From the NCBI GenBank assembly GCA_040235495.1, contig JBECKV010000156.1:1-8591 (forward strand): a stretch of 8,591 nucleotides of DNA, read 5' to 3'. The notes below the pieces were generated by a model that worked only from the letters and a program-made list of their open reading frames with translations, made no database searches and was not told the origin of the DNA. Positions 1-6,745 of this stretch are shown one piece after another. This stretch comes from HB2-32-21 sp040235495. GTDB lineage: Bacteria > Pseudomonadota > Gammaproteobacteria > Pseudomonadales > Porticoccaceae. Position 1 is the first letter of the stretch; each line of letters starts with the position of its first letter. Both the position numbers and the translations under genes were made by a program.

Positions 1-711
1 TTTGATGGCAAGCCGGCCATCCCGGCCATCCCCAATGCCGATATGCTCACCTCGATGATGGGTTTGTCCGCCGTGCTGATGGCGCTGTTACGCCGCCGGG
101 ACACGGGCAGGGGCGACTACATTGATCTGGCGATGATGGATTCCCTGATCGCCTGCGTGCCGAATAACATGGGTACGGTGTTTGCCGAGAAGAAAGCGCC
201 GGTGGTGAAGGACGAGCGCACTTGGGGCGGCTACGCCATGTACAACATTTATGAGACTTCAGATGACAAATACATCGTCCTCGGCGCTTCGGAGATGCAC
301 TTTGCCGTCAACGTCCTGACCAAAATGGCGCGCACGGATCTGATTCCCTTATGCGAACCGCCGCCGGGGCCGAATCAGGAGCCGGTCAGGGAGTTTTTCC
401 GGAAAACCTTTCGCGCGCGGACCCAGGCCTACTGGATCGACTGGTTCGAGGATGTGGATGCCGCGTTTGCCCCGGTCAACGATCTGCGCCAGGCTGCCGA
501 TGACCCGCAGATTCGCGCTCGGGAAATGATTGTCGAGGATGAACGGGGGCGCGAACATATCGGGATTCCCATCAAGTTCCGCGACGAGCCGGGGCGGATT
601 AACTACCGCGCGCCGGATCTGGGCGAGCACAATGAGGAAGTGGCGCGTTCCCTGGGCTACGGCACCGAGCAGATCGCGGCCATGAGGGCCGGGGGCGTGT
701 TCGGCGCCTGA
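1..711 (+). CDS. CaiB/BaiF family III CoA-transferase, C-terminal part (5' end outside window)
   Basis: This family moves coenzyme A between an acyl-CoA and a free carboxylic acid in the cytoplasm, through a covalent Asp intermediate. The frame is open from base 1, so the gene starts upstream; the first Met at 43 is internal. The opening part, PNADMLTSMMG followed by LLRRRDTGRGDYIDLAMMDS, aligns without gaps to the region of formyl-CoA transferase that begins at catalytic Asp169. On that alignment (from memory) the nucleophile is the Asp at 40-42. WGGYAMYNIYETSDDKYIVL matches the small-domain entry. The C-terminus has the family signature DDPQIRAREM, IPIKF and APDLGEHNEEVARSLGYG. About 236 residues are visible of a usual 390-420, so the N-terminal Rossmann part is missing. 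The substrate cannot be read. The next gene follows after 28 bp on the same strand and may be cotranscribed. Family call is firm. Confidence 0.93.
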   Translation, partial: FDGKPAIPAIPNADMLTSMMGLSAVLMALLRRRDTGRGDYIDLAMMDSLIACVPNNMGTVFAEKKAPVVKDERTWGGYAMYNIYETSDDKYIVLGASEMHFAVNVLTKMARTDLIPLCEPPPGPNQEPVREFFRKTFRARTQAYWIDWFEDVDAAFAPVNDLRQAADDPQIRAREMIVEDERGREHIGIPIKFRDEPGRINYRAPDLGEHNEEVARSLGYGTEQIAAMRAGGVFGA

Positions 712-739
712 GCGCCCGTTAGCGCCTACCGCGCATTGG

Positions 740-1486
740 TTGGTGGACAAGCCCGTGAGCCAATCGGCAAGCCCCGGACGCAAACGTTATCTGCTGGCGT
801 TGATGGTTATTTTCACCCTTGAATGGCTGGTGCTGGCTTACGCACCGCTGGATAGGGAAGCGTGGCTGCTTGAAAATGTCCTGGCGGTAGCGTTGATGGT
901 TCTGATTATCGGCACCTACAGCACCTTTCCTCTGTCGCGCATTTCCTACACCCTGATTTTTCTGTTCATGGCGCTGCACGAAATCGGCGCTCACTATACC
1001 TATGCCAAAGTCCCCTACGATGCCTGGTGGCTGAGCGTTTTCGGCTCCAGTCTGAACGAAACCCTGGGCGCTGAGCGCAATCATTTTGACCGGCTGGTGC
1101 ACTTTTTATATGGCCTGTTGCTGGCCTACCCCATCCGCGAGGTGTTTATTCGCATAGCCGGGGTGCGCGGTTTCTGGGCTTATTTTCTGCCCCTCGATCT
1201 GACCATGTCGACGTCGATGATCTTCGAACTGTTTGAGTGGGGCGCCGCGGAAGTCTTCGGGGGTCAGCTGGCCATGGATTATCTGGGCACCCAGGGGGAT
1301 ATCTGGGACGCCCACAAAGACATGGCCCTGGCCAGCCTCGGTGCGCTCCTGGCCATGCTGGTGACCGCCATGATCAATCTGGGTCTGCAGCGGGATTTCG
1401 CCCATGAATGGAATGAAAGCCTCAAAATCAAGGGGCACGAGCCGCTGGGGGAAGATGAAATTCGGCGCTATCTCGAAGAGGACTGA
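740..1486 (+). CDS. yjdF: DUF2238 inner-membrane protein, YjdF-like
   Basis: A 248-residue integral membrane protein of unknown biochemical function, of the family of E. coli YjdF. Six hydrophobic segments are visible at about residues 16-36, 42-62, 68-88, 117-138, 145-172 and 195-216. Family hallmarks are HEIGAHYTY (80-88), RNHFDRLVHF (113-122), ELFEW (163-167) and YLGTQGDIWDAHKD (181-194). Many of these conserved His, Glu and Asp residues lie in or beside membrane helices, which would suit a buried metal or proton site (inference). The hydrophilic C-terminal tail, about 30 residues, is probably cytoplasmic. The start is uncertain: TTG at 740, GTG at 743, GTG at 755 and ATG at 803 are in frame and none has a clear Shine-Dalgarno. 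The ATG would cut into the first helix, so an early non-ATG start is preferred. It lies 28 bp after the CoA-transferase and converges on the SPOR gene with 12 bp between stop codons. Confidence 0.85.
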   Translation: MVDKPVSQSASPGRKRYLLALMVIFTLEWLVLAYAPLDREAWLLENVLAVALMVLIIGTYSTFPLSRISYTLIFLFMALHEIGAHYTYAKVPYDAWWLSVFGSSLNETLGAERNHFDRLVHFLYGLLLAYPIREVFIRIAGVRGFWAYFLPLDLTMSTSMIFELFEWGAAEVFGGQLAMDYLGTQGDIWDAHKDMALASLGALLAMLVTAMINLGLQRDFAHEWNESLKIKGHEPLGEDEIRRYLEED

Positions 1487-1498
1487 GTTCACTAGGCG

Positions 1499-2431
1499 TT
1501 ATTTATTGGAGACCCAGGTATCCTTCAGGCCCAGCAATGATTCAATGCGGCGGGCATCCTGGCGCGCTGCTTCCGGTGAAGGATAACCAATGGCTCTCAC
1601 CCGGTAGACGGTGCCGGCGCCGGTAACAACTTCCTGTATATCGGCCCGGGCAATTTTCCGCGCCCGCTCATAGAGGGGTTTTGCCGAAGCCTGGCGGGAA
1701 TAGGCGGCGAGGTTTATATACCAGCCACTTGCCGCGGTCGCGGATTGGGATTCGGGAGCACTGCCGGCTGTCCTGGTGGCGACGGGATCCGGCCCGATGG
1801 GCACGGTGGGTGTTGATTGACGATCCGCATCCGGGTCCGCGGCCGTCGTTGGAGCCGACGCTCCGGCGCTCGTGGTTGCTGGCGCGGTGTTCGCTCCCAC
1901 TAGCGCGGGTTCAGTTTCCGACTCTACAGTTACCGGATCCCCTGTCCTGGTGTTGGCGGCGGTCGGAGTAGTCTGGTGAGCTGGCGCCGACACCTCTGGC
2001 TGGGTGCGGGTTTCAAGCCTTGTCAGCTTCTGCTGCAGCAGCGCCATTCGCTCCTCGAGGTTTTTCACCTTTAGCTCCAGCTCCACGCTGGATGGCGAAT
2101 TTGAGTTACCGGACCCGCCACCATCGACAGCCTGTGCCGGTACGGCAAGGCTGGTGCTCGCGTCAGCGCCGTCGGTTTCGCTGGCGCGCGTGATGAGGGC
2201 GCCAAATTTTTCCGACAACTGCTGCCGGTAACCGGCGATCATGATAATGCCGGAAAGCACGATAATAGCGATCACAATCAGCAGCAAAAAGGCGCGATCG
2301 GTATTTCGCCCGGGCGTATTCTCGGCCCACGACGACCTGCTTTCCCGCGCCAGGCGGCTGAGTTCAGCAAAGGCCTCGCTATTGGAGGCGGGGTTTCGGG
2401 TTCGCTCTGACGGGTCAGCGCTGGGTTCCAT
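1499..2431 (-). CDS. membrane-anchored SPOR-domain protein
   Basis: SPOR domains bind glycan strands stripped of stem peptides and bring proteins to the division septum. Numbered from the ATG at 2431 (310 aa), the protein has a short charged cytoplasmic N-terminus, one transmembrane helix at about 47-67 (FLLLIVIAIIVLSGIIMIAG), a heptad-like stretch at about 116-141 (VELELKVKNLEERMALLQQK), a low-complexity Thr/Ala/Pro linker at about 146-234, and a C-terminal SPOR domain from GWYINLAAYS (236-245) to the end. This is the layout of FtsN or DedD-type bitopic proteins, but the sequence does not let me assign either name. A GTG at 2476 would add 15 residues (325 aa); neither start has a good Shine-Dalgarno, and ATG is preferred. 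It is the last minus-strand gene after yaaA and the DUF938 gene, 197 bp after the latter, so it may have its own promoter. Confidence 0.88.
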   Translation of the reverse strand: MEPSADPSERTRNPASNSEAFAELSRLARESRSSWAENTPGRNTDRAFLLLIVIAIIVLSGIIMIAGYRQQLSEKFGALITRASETDGADASTSLAVPAQAVDGGGSGNSNSPSSVELELKVKNLEERMALLQQKLTRLETRTQPEVSAPAHQTTPTAANTRTGDPVTVESETEPALVGANTAPATTSAGASAPTTAADPDADRQSTPTVPIGPDPVATRTAGSAPESQSATAASGWYINLAAYSRQASAKPLYERARKIARADIQEVVTGAGTVYRVRAIGYPSPEAARQDARRIESLLGLKDTWVSNK

Positions 2432-2628
2432 AAGGCTACTTGATATCTGCGGTGAGAGACGGGTCCTGATGCCCACGGAAGGGGTTGTCCGGGAAGGAAT
2501 TTAACAAGCTCTCGGGTGGCTGACAAACGGGACGTGTCACATAAGGGCAAGGCTGGCGATATGAACATATGGAAGCATTAATAAAACAGGCCCGTGTCGC
2601 AATTGCGGGAGGTGCCCGGACGCGGAAA
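2432..2628. other. intergenic region between the DUF938 and SPOR genes
   Basis: 197 bp with no convincing gene. It holds the weak terminator candidate, an AT-rich patch around 2559-2590 that could carry a minus-strand promoter for the SPOR gene, and the imperfect operator-like dyad TGACA-N9-TGTCA at 2521-2539. Its end nearest the SPOR gene becomes coding if the GTG start at 2476 is used. No promoter hexamers with proper spacing could be defended. Confidence 0.4.
2577..2610 (-). terminator. weak candidate terminator after the DUF938 gene
   Basis: Read on the minus strand just after the DUF938 stop, CCCG, an 11-nt spacer and CGGG can pair, followed by CCTGTTTTATTAAT, which is U-rich in RNA. 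The spacer contains the perfect 10-bp palindrome CGCAATTGCG (2598-2607). A competing hairpin, CGGG-CACCT-CCCG (2607-2619), shares the same CCCG. The stems are only 4 bp, so this is weak. If real, it would separate the SPOR gene from the upstream unit. Confidence 0.22.
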
Positions 2629-3246
2629 TCATGGCTTATGGGAAGCGCGCGTTTTCCTCCAGACCAGCAAACGGTTATTGGCGGGCATGGCGTTGTCTTC
2701 CAGCAACGTAAGGCCGGCCAGCTCCGCCAGGCTGTTGACGGCCGCAAAGTCCCGGATGCCCTGGTGTATTCCCTGCTGCTTTAACCAGGCATCGAAACGC
2801 GCATTGCTGGGCGAGGTGTACTGATTGTTGTAATTAAAAGGCCCGTATATGGCCAACAAGCCATTTTCACCCAGTATCCCGGGCAAGCGTGCGAACATAC
2901 TCTGGACGCTGGGCCAGGCCATGATGTGGCAGGTATTGGCGGTGAATACCGCGTCAACGGGTGGGGCGACCGGCCATACGGGGCTGTCGACATCCAGGGT
3001 CAGGGGCGGACGGACATTGTCGGAGGGAAAGGCGTCGATCCACGCCTCTATGCCAGGGTGGTTCCCGGCCAGATCACTGGTTTGCCAGATCAGATCCGGC
3101 GCCAGCCGGGGCGCCAGATAGACGGCGTGTTGGCCGGTGCCACTACCGATTTCGAGCACCGAACGGCAATCCTTGAATACTCGTTCAAGAATGAGCAGGA
3201 TGGGGCGCTTATTGTTTTCGCAGGCCGGTGAGCTGGGTAGTTTCAT
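2629..3246 (-). CDS. DUF938 family SAM-dependent methyltransferase
   Basis: A 205-residue predicted class I methyltransferase with unknown substrate. The N-terminus PSSPACENNKRPILLIL has the DUF938 form, in which conserved N and R residues precede the first helix. Motif I for S-adenosylmethionine binding is LEIGSGTGQHAVYLA (31-45). An acidic residue follows at D58 (QTSDLAG), and family motifs continue as FTANTCHIMAW (101-111), YGPFNYN (134-140) and the terminal strand MPANNRLLVWRK (187-198). Length is normal for the family. ATG at 3246 is chosen because the protein then begins like its homologues. A TTG at 3264 would add six residues encoded inside the tandem repeat. No good Shine-Dalgarno sits before the ATG; the nearest purine run (GAAG) is about 14 nt away. 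It lies 102 bp downstream of yaaA on the same strand and is probably in the same transcription unit. Confidence 0.9.
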   Translation of the reverse strand: MKLPSSPACENNKRPILLILERVFKDCRSVLEIGSGTGQHAVYLAPRLAPDLIWQTSDLAGNHPGIEAWIDAFPSDNVRPPLTLDVDSPVWPVAPPVDAVFTANTCHIMAWPSVQSMFARLPGILGENGLLAIYGPFNYNNQYTSPSNARFDAWLKQQGIHQGIRDFAAVNSLAELAGLTLLEDNAMPANNRLLVWRKTRASHKP

Positions 3247-3250
3247 GGCG

Positions 3251-3353
3251 CGGATAGTCTTCAAACCAAGGATAGTCTTCTCTTAAAGCACGGATAGTCT
3301 TCTCTCAAACCACGGATAGTCTTCTCTCAAACTACGGATAGTCTTTTCTCAAG
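3251..3353. repeat. 22-bp tandem repeat array, five copies
   Basis: Five head-to-tail units sharing the plus-strand core cggatagtcttctctcaaa: 3251-3268 (18 bp, lacking tctc), 3269-3290, 3291-3312, 3313-3334 (22 bp each) and 3335-3353 (19 bp, running into yaaA). Units at 3291 and 3313 differ at one base. On the minus strand, the sense of both flanking genes, each unit reads TTTGAGAGAAGACTATCCG or close to it, and the TGA of the first unit is the yaaA stop codon. The array therefore starts at the end of yaaA and fills most of the gap to the DUF938 start. A 22-bp period does not keep a reading frame, so it is not coding. Each unit has a purine run (GAGAGAAG) resembling a ribosome-binding site. 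No dyad symmetry is seen, so it is unlike a terminator or CRISPR repeat. Confidence 0.95.
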
Positions 3354-4143
3354 CGTCCACGGCGTCGCGGCTAAAAACCCACTCCCGGGCGGAGGACAGC
3401 GCCGGGTTGTAATTGTAGCCCTCGCAATCAAAACCCTTGAGTTTTTCGACATCGTCAATGCGCTTGCGGATGGCGTAGCCGACCATCATGCCGCGAGCTT
3501 TCTTGGCATAAAAGCTGATGACTTTATACTTGCCGCCCTGCCAGTCCTTGAACACGGGGGTGACCACCTCGGCCTGTAAGTGCCGGGTGTGCACGGATTT
3601 GAAATATTCATTGGAGGCCAGATTCACCACTACCGGGTGGGCCTGTGTAGCCAGTTGCTTGTTCAGGGCCTCGGTGATTTTCCCGCCCCAGAACTGATAG
3701 AGGTCCTTGCCGCGCCGGTTTGCAAAGCGGGTCCCCATCTCCAGGCGGTAGGGCTTGATCAGATCGAGCGGGCGCAACAGGCCGTAGAGTCCGGACAGTA
3801 TGCGCAGCCGATTCTGGGCCCATTTCAGATCCGCCTGCTTCAGGCTGTCGGCGTCGATGCCAACATAGACATCACCTCTGAAGGCGAGCAGGGCCTGGCG
3901 GGCATTTTCGATATTAAGGTTTTTATCCCATTCCAGGTAACGGCCAAAATTGAGCTCGCCGAGTTTATCGCTGATCCGCATCAGCTCGGAAACCCGGGGC
4001 GGTGTCAACTCGCGCAATTGCTCGATCAACTCCTCGGCATCGTCAAGAAAATCGGCCTGGGTGTGCAGGGCCAGTGGTTTCCTGGCCACGGCTTCAGCCG
4101 TGGCCATGGCCATTTTTTTGGCGGGGGAAATAAGCATAAGCAT
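3349..4143 (-). CDS. yaaA: peroxide stress protein YaaA (UPF0246/DUF328)
   Basis: In E. coli, YaaA is induced through OxyR during peroxide stress and lowers free intracellular iron, limiting Fenton damage; it has also been reported to bind DNA. The 264-residue product matches it along its length: LISPAKK (4-10), LTPPRVSELMRISDKL (46-61), NARQALLAFRGDVYVG (80-95), LRILSGLYGLLRPLDL (113-128), YRLEMGTRFANRRGKDLYQFWG (132-153; conserved core), VNLASNEYFKSV (173-184) and ISFYAKKARGMM (209-220). The length agrees with the E. coli protein (257 aa). ATG at 4143 is preceded by AAGGA with 9 nt spacing; a second ATG two codons later is less likely. It is the first gene of the minus-strand set with the DUF938 methyltransferase, is divergent from the M48 protease gene, and its stop codon lies inside the first unit of the tandem repeat. 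No OxyR site could be identified in the 74-bp upstream region. Confidence 0.97.
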   Translation of the reverse strand: MLMLISPAKKMAMATAEAVARKPLALHTQADFLDDAEELIEQLRELTPPRVSELMRISDKLGELNFGRYLEWDKNLNIENARQALLAFRGDVYVGIDADSLKQADLKWAQNRLRILSGLYGLLRPLDLIKPYRLEMGTRFANRRGKDLYQFWGGKITEALNKQLATQAHPVVVNLASNEYFKSVHTRHLQAEVVTPVFKDWQGGKYKVISFYAKKARGMMVGYAIRKRIDDVEKLKGFDCEGYNYNPALSSAREWVFSRDAVDA

Positions 4144-4217
4144 GGCGCTTAATCCTTGGGGCTAAGGTGATTCTGCTGGCCAGCTATTATACTCACAGCC
4201 GGGAGTAGCAACAGGAG
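4144..4217. promoter_or_regulatory. divergent intergenic region between yaaA and the M48 protease gene
   Basis: These 74 bp must hold signals for both genes if each has its own promoter. The AT-rich stretch TATTATACT at 4185-4193 offers two overlapping plus-strand -10 candidates (TATTAT, TATACT), but no matching -35 box lies 16-18 bp upstream. On the minus strand, AAGGA before yaaA is the ribosome-binding site. The start points are inferred. Confidence 0.35.
4213..4217 (+). promoter_or_regulatory. ribosome-binding site AGGAG that bears on the M48 start
   Basis: AGGAG directly abuts the ATG at 4218, leaving no spacer, but stands 6 nt before an in-frame GTG at 4224. This favours GTG 4224 as the true start and would shorten the protein by two residues. 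The other purine run, GGGAG at 4201-4205, is 12 nt from the ATG, longer than usual. Confidence 0.55.
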
Positions 4218-5504
4218 ATGCCTGTGTCCGGACGAGTCTTGCAATCTTGGCTGGTGTTTTTGTCTTTATCGGTGCTGGCGGGGTGCATGGTAAACCCCGT
4301 GACTGGCCGACAGGAATTGTCGTTGATATCCCCCCAGCAGGAAGTGGCGATCGGCAAACAACAGTATCTGGCCGGTCAGCAATCCCAGGGTGGACTTTAC
4401 TACATCGATCCGGCGGTTCAGGGCTATGTCGCTGAAGTCGGTCACAAGCTGGCACGGGTCAGCGATCGGCCCGATTTGCCCTACGAATTTGTGGTGCTCA
4501 ATAATTCGGTACCCAACGCCTGGGCCTTGCCCGGCGGTAAGATCGCCATCAATCGCGGTTTGTTGACCCATCTGGAGGACGAATCCCAACTGGCCGCCGT
4601 ACTGGCCCACGAAATCGTCCACGCCGCCGCCCGTCACGGTGCCACCCAGATGACCCGGGGGATGCTGGCCGGGATCGGTCTGCAGGCCCTGGGTACCGCG
4701 ACCAACAACAATCCTCTGGGCGGCATGGTCGGCCAGTTGGGTACCTCGGCCTGGATGTCGCGCTATGGCCGTTCGGCGGAGCTGGAATCGGATGCCTATG
4801 GCATGGATTACATGGTGCGGGCCGGCTACGACCCCCAGGGCGCGGTCGCGGTGCAGGCAAAATTTGTCGAGTTGTCCCAGGGGCGTCAGCAGGGCGCCCT
4901 CGAGGCATTGTTCGCCAGCCACCCTCCCTCACAGGAGCGGGTCGAGGCAAATCGCGCGAAGGCCGCCCACTATCCTCCGGGGGGCATCAGCAACGCCGAG
5001 CGCTACAAACGTATGACCGCGGCTATTCGCCGAGACCAGCGGGCCTACGAAGCACAGGCCAAGGCCATGCAAGCGCTGCAGGAAAAGGCTCCCTCGCGGG
5101 CCATGCCGCTGCTGGATGAAAGTATTCGTTTACAGCCCGCCGAAGGTCAGTTCTGGGAGTTGCGCGGCCACGCCTGGGTGATGCAGGGCAAACCCGGGAA
5201 CGCCACGCAGGACTATTCGACGGCGGTGCAAAAAAACCCCGATTTTTTCAGTCATGTCCTGGCGCGGGGGATTCATTACTTCGAACAGCGTAATTACTCA
5301 TCCGCCGAGCGCGACTTGCTGCGCAGCCGAGAACTCCTGCCGACGGCTCACTCGAGCCTGTATCTGGGAGACATTCTCGCCGCCCGGGGTGAGCGACAGC
5401 AGGCCGCGATCTATTACCAGGAGGCAGCGGCCGCGCCCGGCGAACTAGGCTTGAAAGCGCGCGAGCGCCTGCAGGATCTGCAGTCCCAGGGCGCGGCGAG
5501 ATGA
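4218..5504 (+). CDS. M48 family zinc metalloprotease, lipoprotein with C-terminal TPR-like repeats
   Basis: A predicted periplasmic, lipid-anchored protease related to the BepA/LoiP group, which degrade or help assemble outer-membrane proteins. Numbered from the ATG at 4218 (428 aa): signal peptide 1-22 ending in lipobox LAGC with the acylated Cys at 23; NPVTGRQELSLIS (26-38), typical of the family; and NAWALPGGKIAINRGLL (100-116). The zinc site HEIVH is at 131-135 with glutamate 132 as catalytic base; AELESDAYG (187-195) supplies the third ligand, probably E188, with D192. HPPSQER (235-241) is the conserved HP-S-R motif. Residues about 285-405 form helical TPR-like repeats (MPLLDESIRLQPAEGQFW; YSTAVQKNPDFFSHVLARG). 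The position after the lipobox Cys is Met, not Asp, so outer-membrane sorting by Lol is expected. It resembles BepA in domain order but is shorter (BepA about 487 aa) and lipidated, so no gene symbol is given. GTG 4224 may be the real start. It is divergent from yaaA and convergent with the barrel gene. Confidence 0.92.
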   Translation: MPVSGRVLQSWLVFLSLSVLAGCMVNPVTGRQELSLISPQQEVAIGKQQYLAGQQSQGGLYYIDPAVQGYVAEVGHKLARVSDRPDLPYEFVVLNNSVPNAWALPGGKIAINRGLLTHLEDESQLAAVLAHEIVHAAARHGATQMTRGMLAGIGLQALGTATNNNPLGGMVGQLGTSAWMSRYGRSAELESDAYGMDYMVRAGYDPQGAVAVQAKFVELSQGRQQGALEALFASHPPSQERVEANRAKAAHYPPGGISNAERYKRMTAAIRRDQRAYEAQAKAMQALQEKAPSRAMPLLDESIRLQPAEGQFWELRGHAWVMQGKPGNATQDYSTAVQKNPDFFSHVLARGIHYFEQRNYSSAERDLLRSRELLPTAHSSLYLGDILAARGERQQAAIYYQEAAAAPGELGLKARERLQDLQSQGAAR

Positions 5505-5710
5505 TTCGCCACGGCCGGTATCCTGGAGACCTGTATCTATTGTCGCGCGCGGGCTATGTCTCCGCGGACCCTTGACGTGGAATATCCCGCTGAAACGTCA
5601 ATTCCACCAGGTCCCGGATACCCCTGCCGCCAGCGGCGCGGCGAGCACCTTCGATCTGGCGCCGGGCTGCCCCCTGTCCCGGCTCGCCCGGCCTTCTGCG
5701 CCAGCTCCGC
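5505..5710. other. convergent intergenic region between the M48 and barrel-protein genes
   Basis: 206 bp between two facing stop codons. GC-rich dyads are present: GCCGGG (5661-5666) can pair with CCCGGC (5678-5683), and alternatively GCCGGGC (5661-5667) with GCCCGGC (5686-5692). Neither is followed by a T run on either strand, so I cannot call an intrinsic terminator. A 24-codon frame overlaps the M48 stop as ATGA (5501-5575) but has no recognisable product. Confidence 0.45.
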
Positions 5711-6745
5711 TTAGAAAGCGCGGGATATATTGAAATTGAGCCCCTCCTGCCGGGCCAGCTGGTAGCCATTGTAGTTGTCGATTATCGGCACTACGTATTC
5801 CGCGGCAATTCGCATGCCGCCCAAGGTGCCTGATTGCACCGCGGTGTTGACCCCGAGCCCGACTTCAGTCCACTCGCCGCCGTAATTGGGCTGGCGGTCG
5901 GCAGGGCTGGTGTGGTTGTGCGGGCCATCGAAATGGCCGTCGATATCGCCCTCCTTGGTGTATTGCAGACGCACCGATGCGCTAATCCAGGGGGCAAAGC
6001 GCCAGGCGCCCCAGCCCGACAGGTGGTAACGCTCTCCAAAGGCAAATCCGGAGTCATTGTGGTCTTCCAACCGCAGGGCGGCGCCAGCCTGGCTGCCCCA
6101 GCTCAGCGCACCGTGACGCCCCAAATAGGTGAGTGAAGGTAGCAGGTCCCAGGTGCCGGTGCCGATCTGCATGCCGTAATGCATAAAGGTGCCGTCCGGG
6201 TTTTTTTTGTGCACATCACCGGTGGGGGCGGACACCCCAAGGGTGCCGATGACTTCGTGGTTGGCAACGCGAGCCAGGCGATAGAGCGCGGCTAATACCG
6301 TATCACCGAGCGCCGAGACATCATGGCCGTGACTTGCCGTGTTAGCAGGCGTGCCATGACCGCCGTGTCCGTCGTGGTTAGCGTCCCCGACCGGGCTCAT
6401 GCTCATGTCCATGGTCATGTATTGGGGCATCAGCATGAGCGTGAGATCGTCACTGGGCGCATACATGATATCGAGCATGTGCATGGTCATGGTCATACTG
6501 GTGGGTGCCAGAGAGTAGCCCCGAGCACCCAGATCACCAGCACTGACATCACTGCCGCCGTGACGGAGATCATCGAAGCGCTGAAACATGGCCCGGTACC
6601 CCACCATCCATTCTCCCTGCCGGTGCAGGTGTTCGTACATCACTCCGGCCGGTGCATGACTATCCGGCGCGACGTCGGCGAATGCGGTGGCTGCAAAACA
6701 CAGGGCCGCGATGCAAGCAAAGTTGTTCACCAGGTTTCTCTCCAT
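5711..6745 (-). CDS. Met/His-rich outer-membrane beta-barrel protein, MetA-pathway 'transporter' type
   Basis: Numbered from the ATG at 6745 (344 aa). A signal peptide ends at about AFA-D (21-24). The mature part has alternating hydrophobic and polar strands with many aromatics and ends in Phe (FNISRAF), as outer-membrane barrels do for Bam recognition. EHLHRQGEWMVGYRAM (38-53), SLAPTSMTMTMHML (78-91), MYAPSDDLTLMLMPQYM (94-110), TLGVSAPTGD (168-177), GTGTWDLLPSLTYLG (195-209) and AEYVVPII (315-322) resemble the family annotated as 'transporter' or MetA-pathway phenol degradation protein, often seen near copper-resistance genes. Met clusters (MTMTMHM, MTMDMSM) and a His-rich loop, HDGHGGHG (124-131), suit metal binding; copper is an inference. 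Frame-compatible ATGs upstream (e.g. 6784) would put 13 or more residues before a normal signal peptide, so 6745 is preferred, though it lacks a clear Shine-Dalgarno. It stands alone on its strand. Confidence 0.82.
   Translation of the reverse strand: MERNLVNNFACIAALCFAATAFADVAPDSHAPAGVMYEHLHRQGEWMVGYRAMFQRFDDLRHGGSDVSAGDLGARGYSLAPTSMTMTMHMLDIMYAPSDDLTLMLMPQYMTMDMSMSPVGDANHDGHGGHGTPANTASHGHDVSALGDTVLAALYRLARVANHEVIGTLGVSAPTGDVHKKNPDGTFMHYGMQIGTGTWDLLPSLTYLGRHGALSWGSQAGAALRLEDHNDSGFAFGERYHLSGWGAWRFAPWISASVRLQYTKEGDIDGHFDGPHNHTSPADRQPNYGGEWTEVGLGVNTAVQSGTLGGMRIAAEYVVPIIDNYNGYQLARQEGLNFNISRAF

Noticed and set aside
3247..3264. Extended DUF938 start at TTG 3264
   Set aside because: The added residues are encoded by repeat DNA, have no homologue-like sequence, and the ATG at 3246 gives the expected family N-terminus.
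3251..3353. CRISPR array
   Set aside because: The units are directly adjacent with no spacers, are only about 22 bp, and no cas gene is near.
3580..4152. Plus-strand frame of 190 codons opposite yaaA
   Set aside because: YaaA is matched over its full length on the minus strand; the opposite frame is a by-product of GC-rich codon use.
4266..4922. Long minus-strand frame of 218 codons opposite the M48 gene
   Set aside because: It is an antisense shadow; the plus strand has the lipobox, HEIVH and the other protease motifs in order.
5501..5575. 24-codon frame overlapping the M48 stop as ATGA
   Set aside because: No clear ribosome-binding site, no recognised product, and overlaps of this kind occur by chance.
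5661..5692. Bidirectional terminator between convergent genes
   Set aside because: Strong GC dyads exist but there is no T run on either side, and the alternative pairings compete, so an intrinsic terminator cannot be supported.
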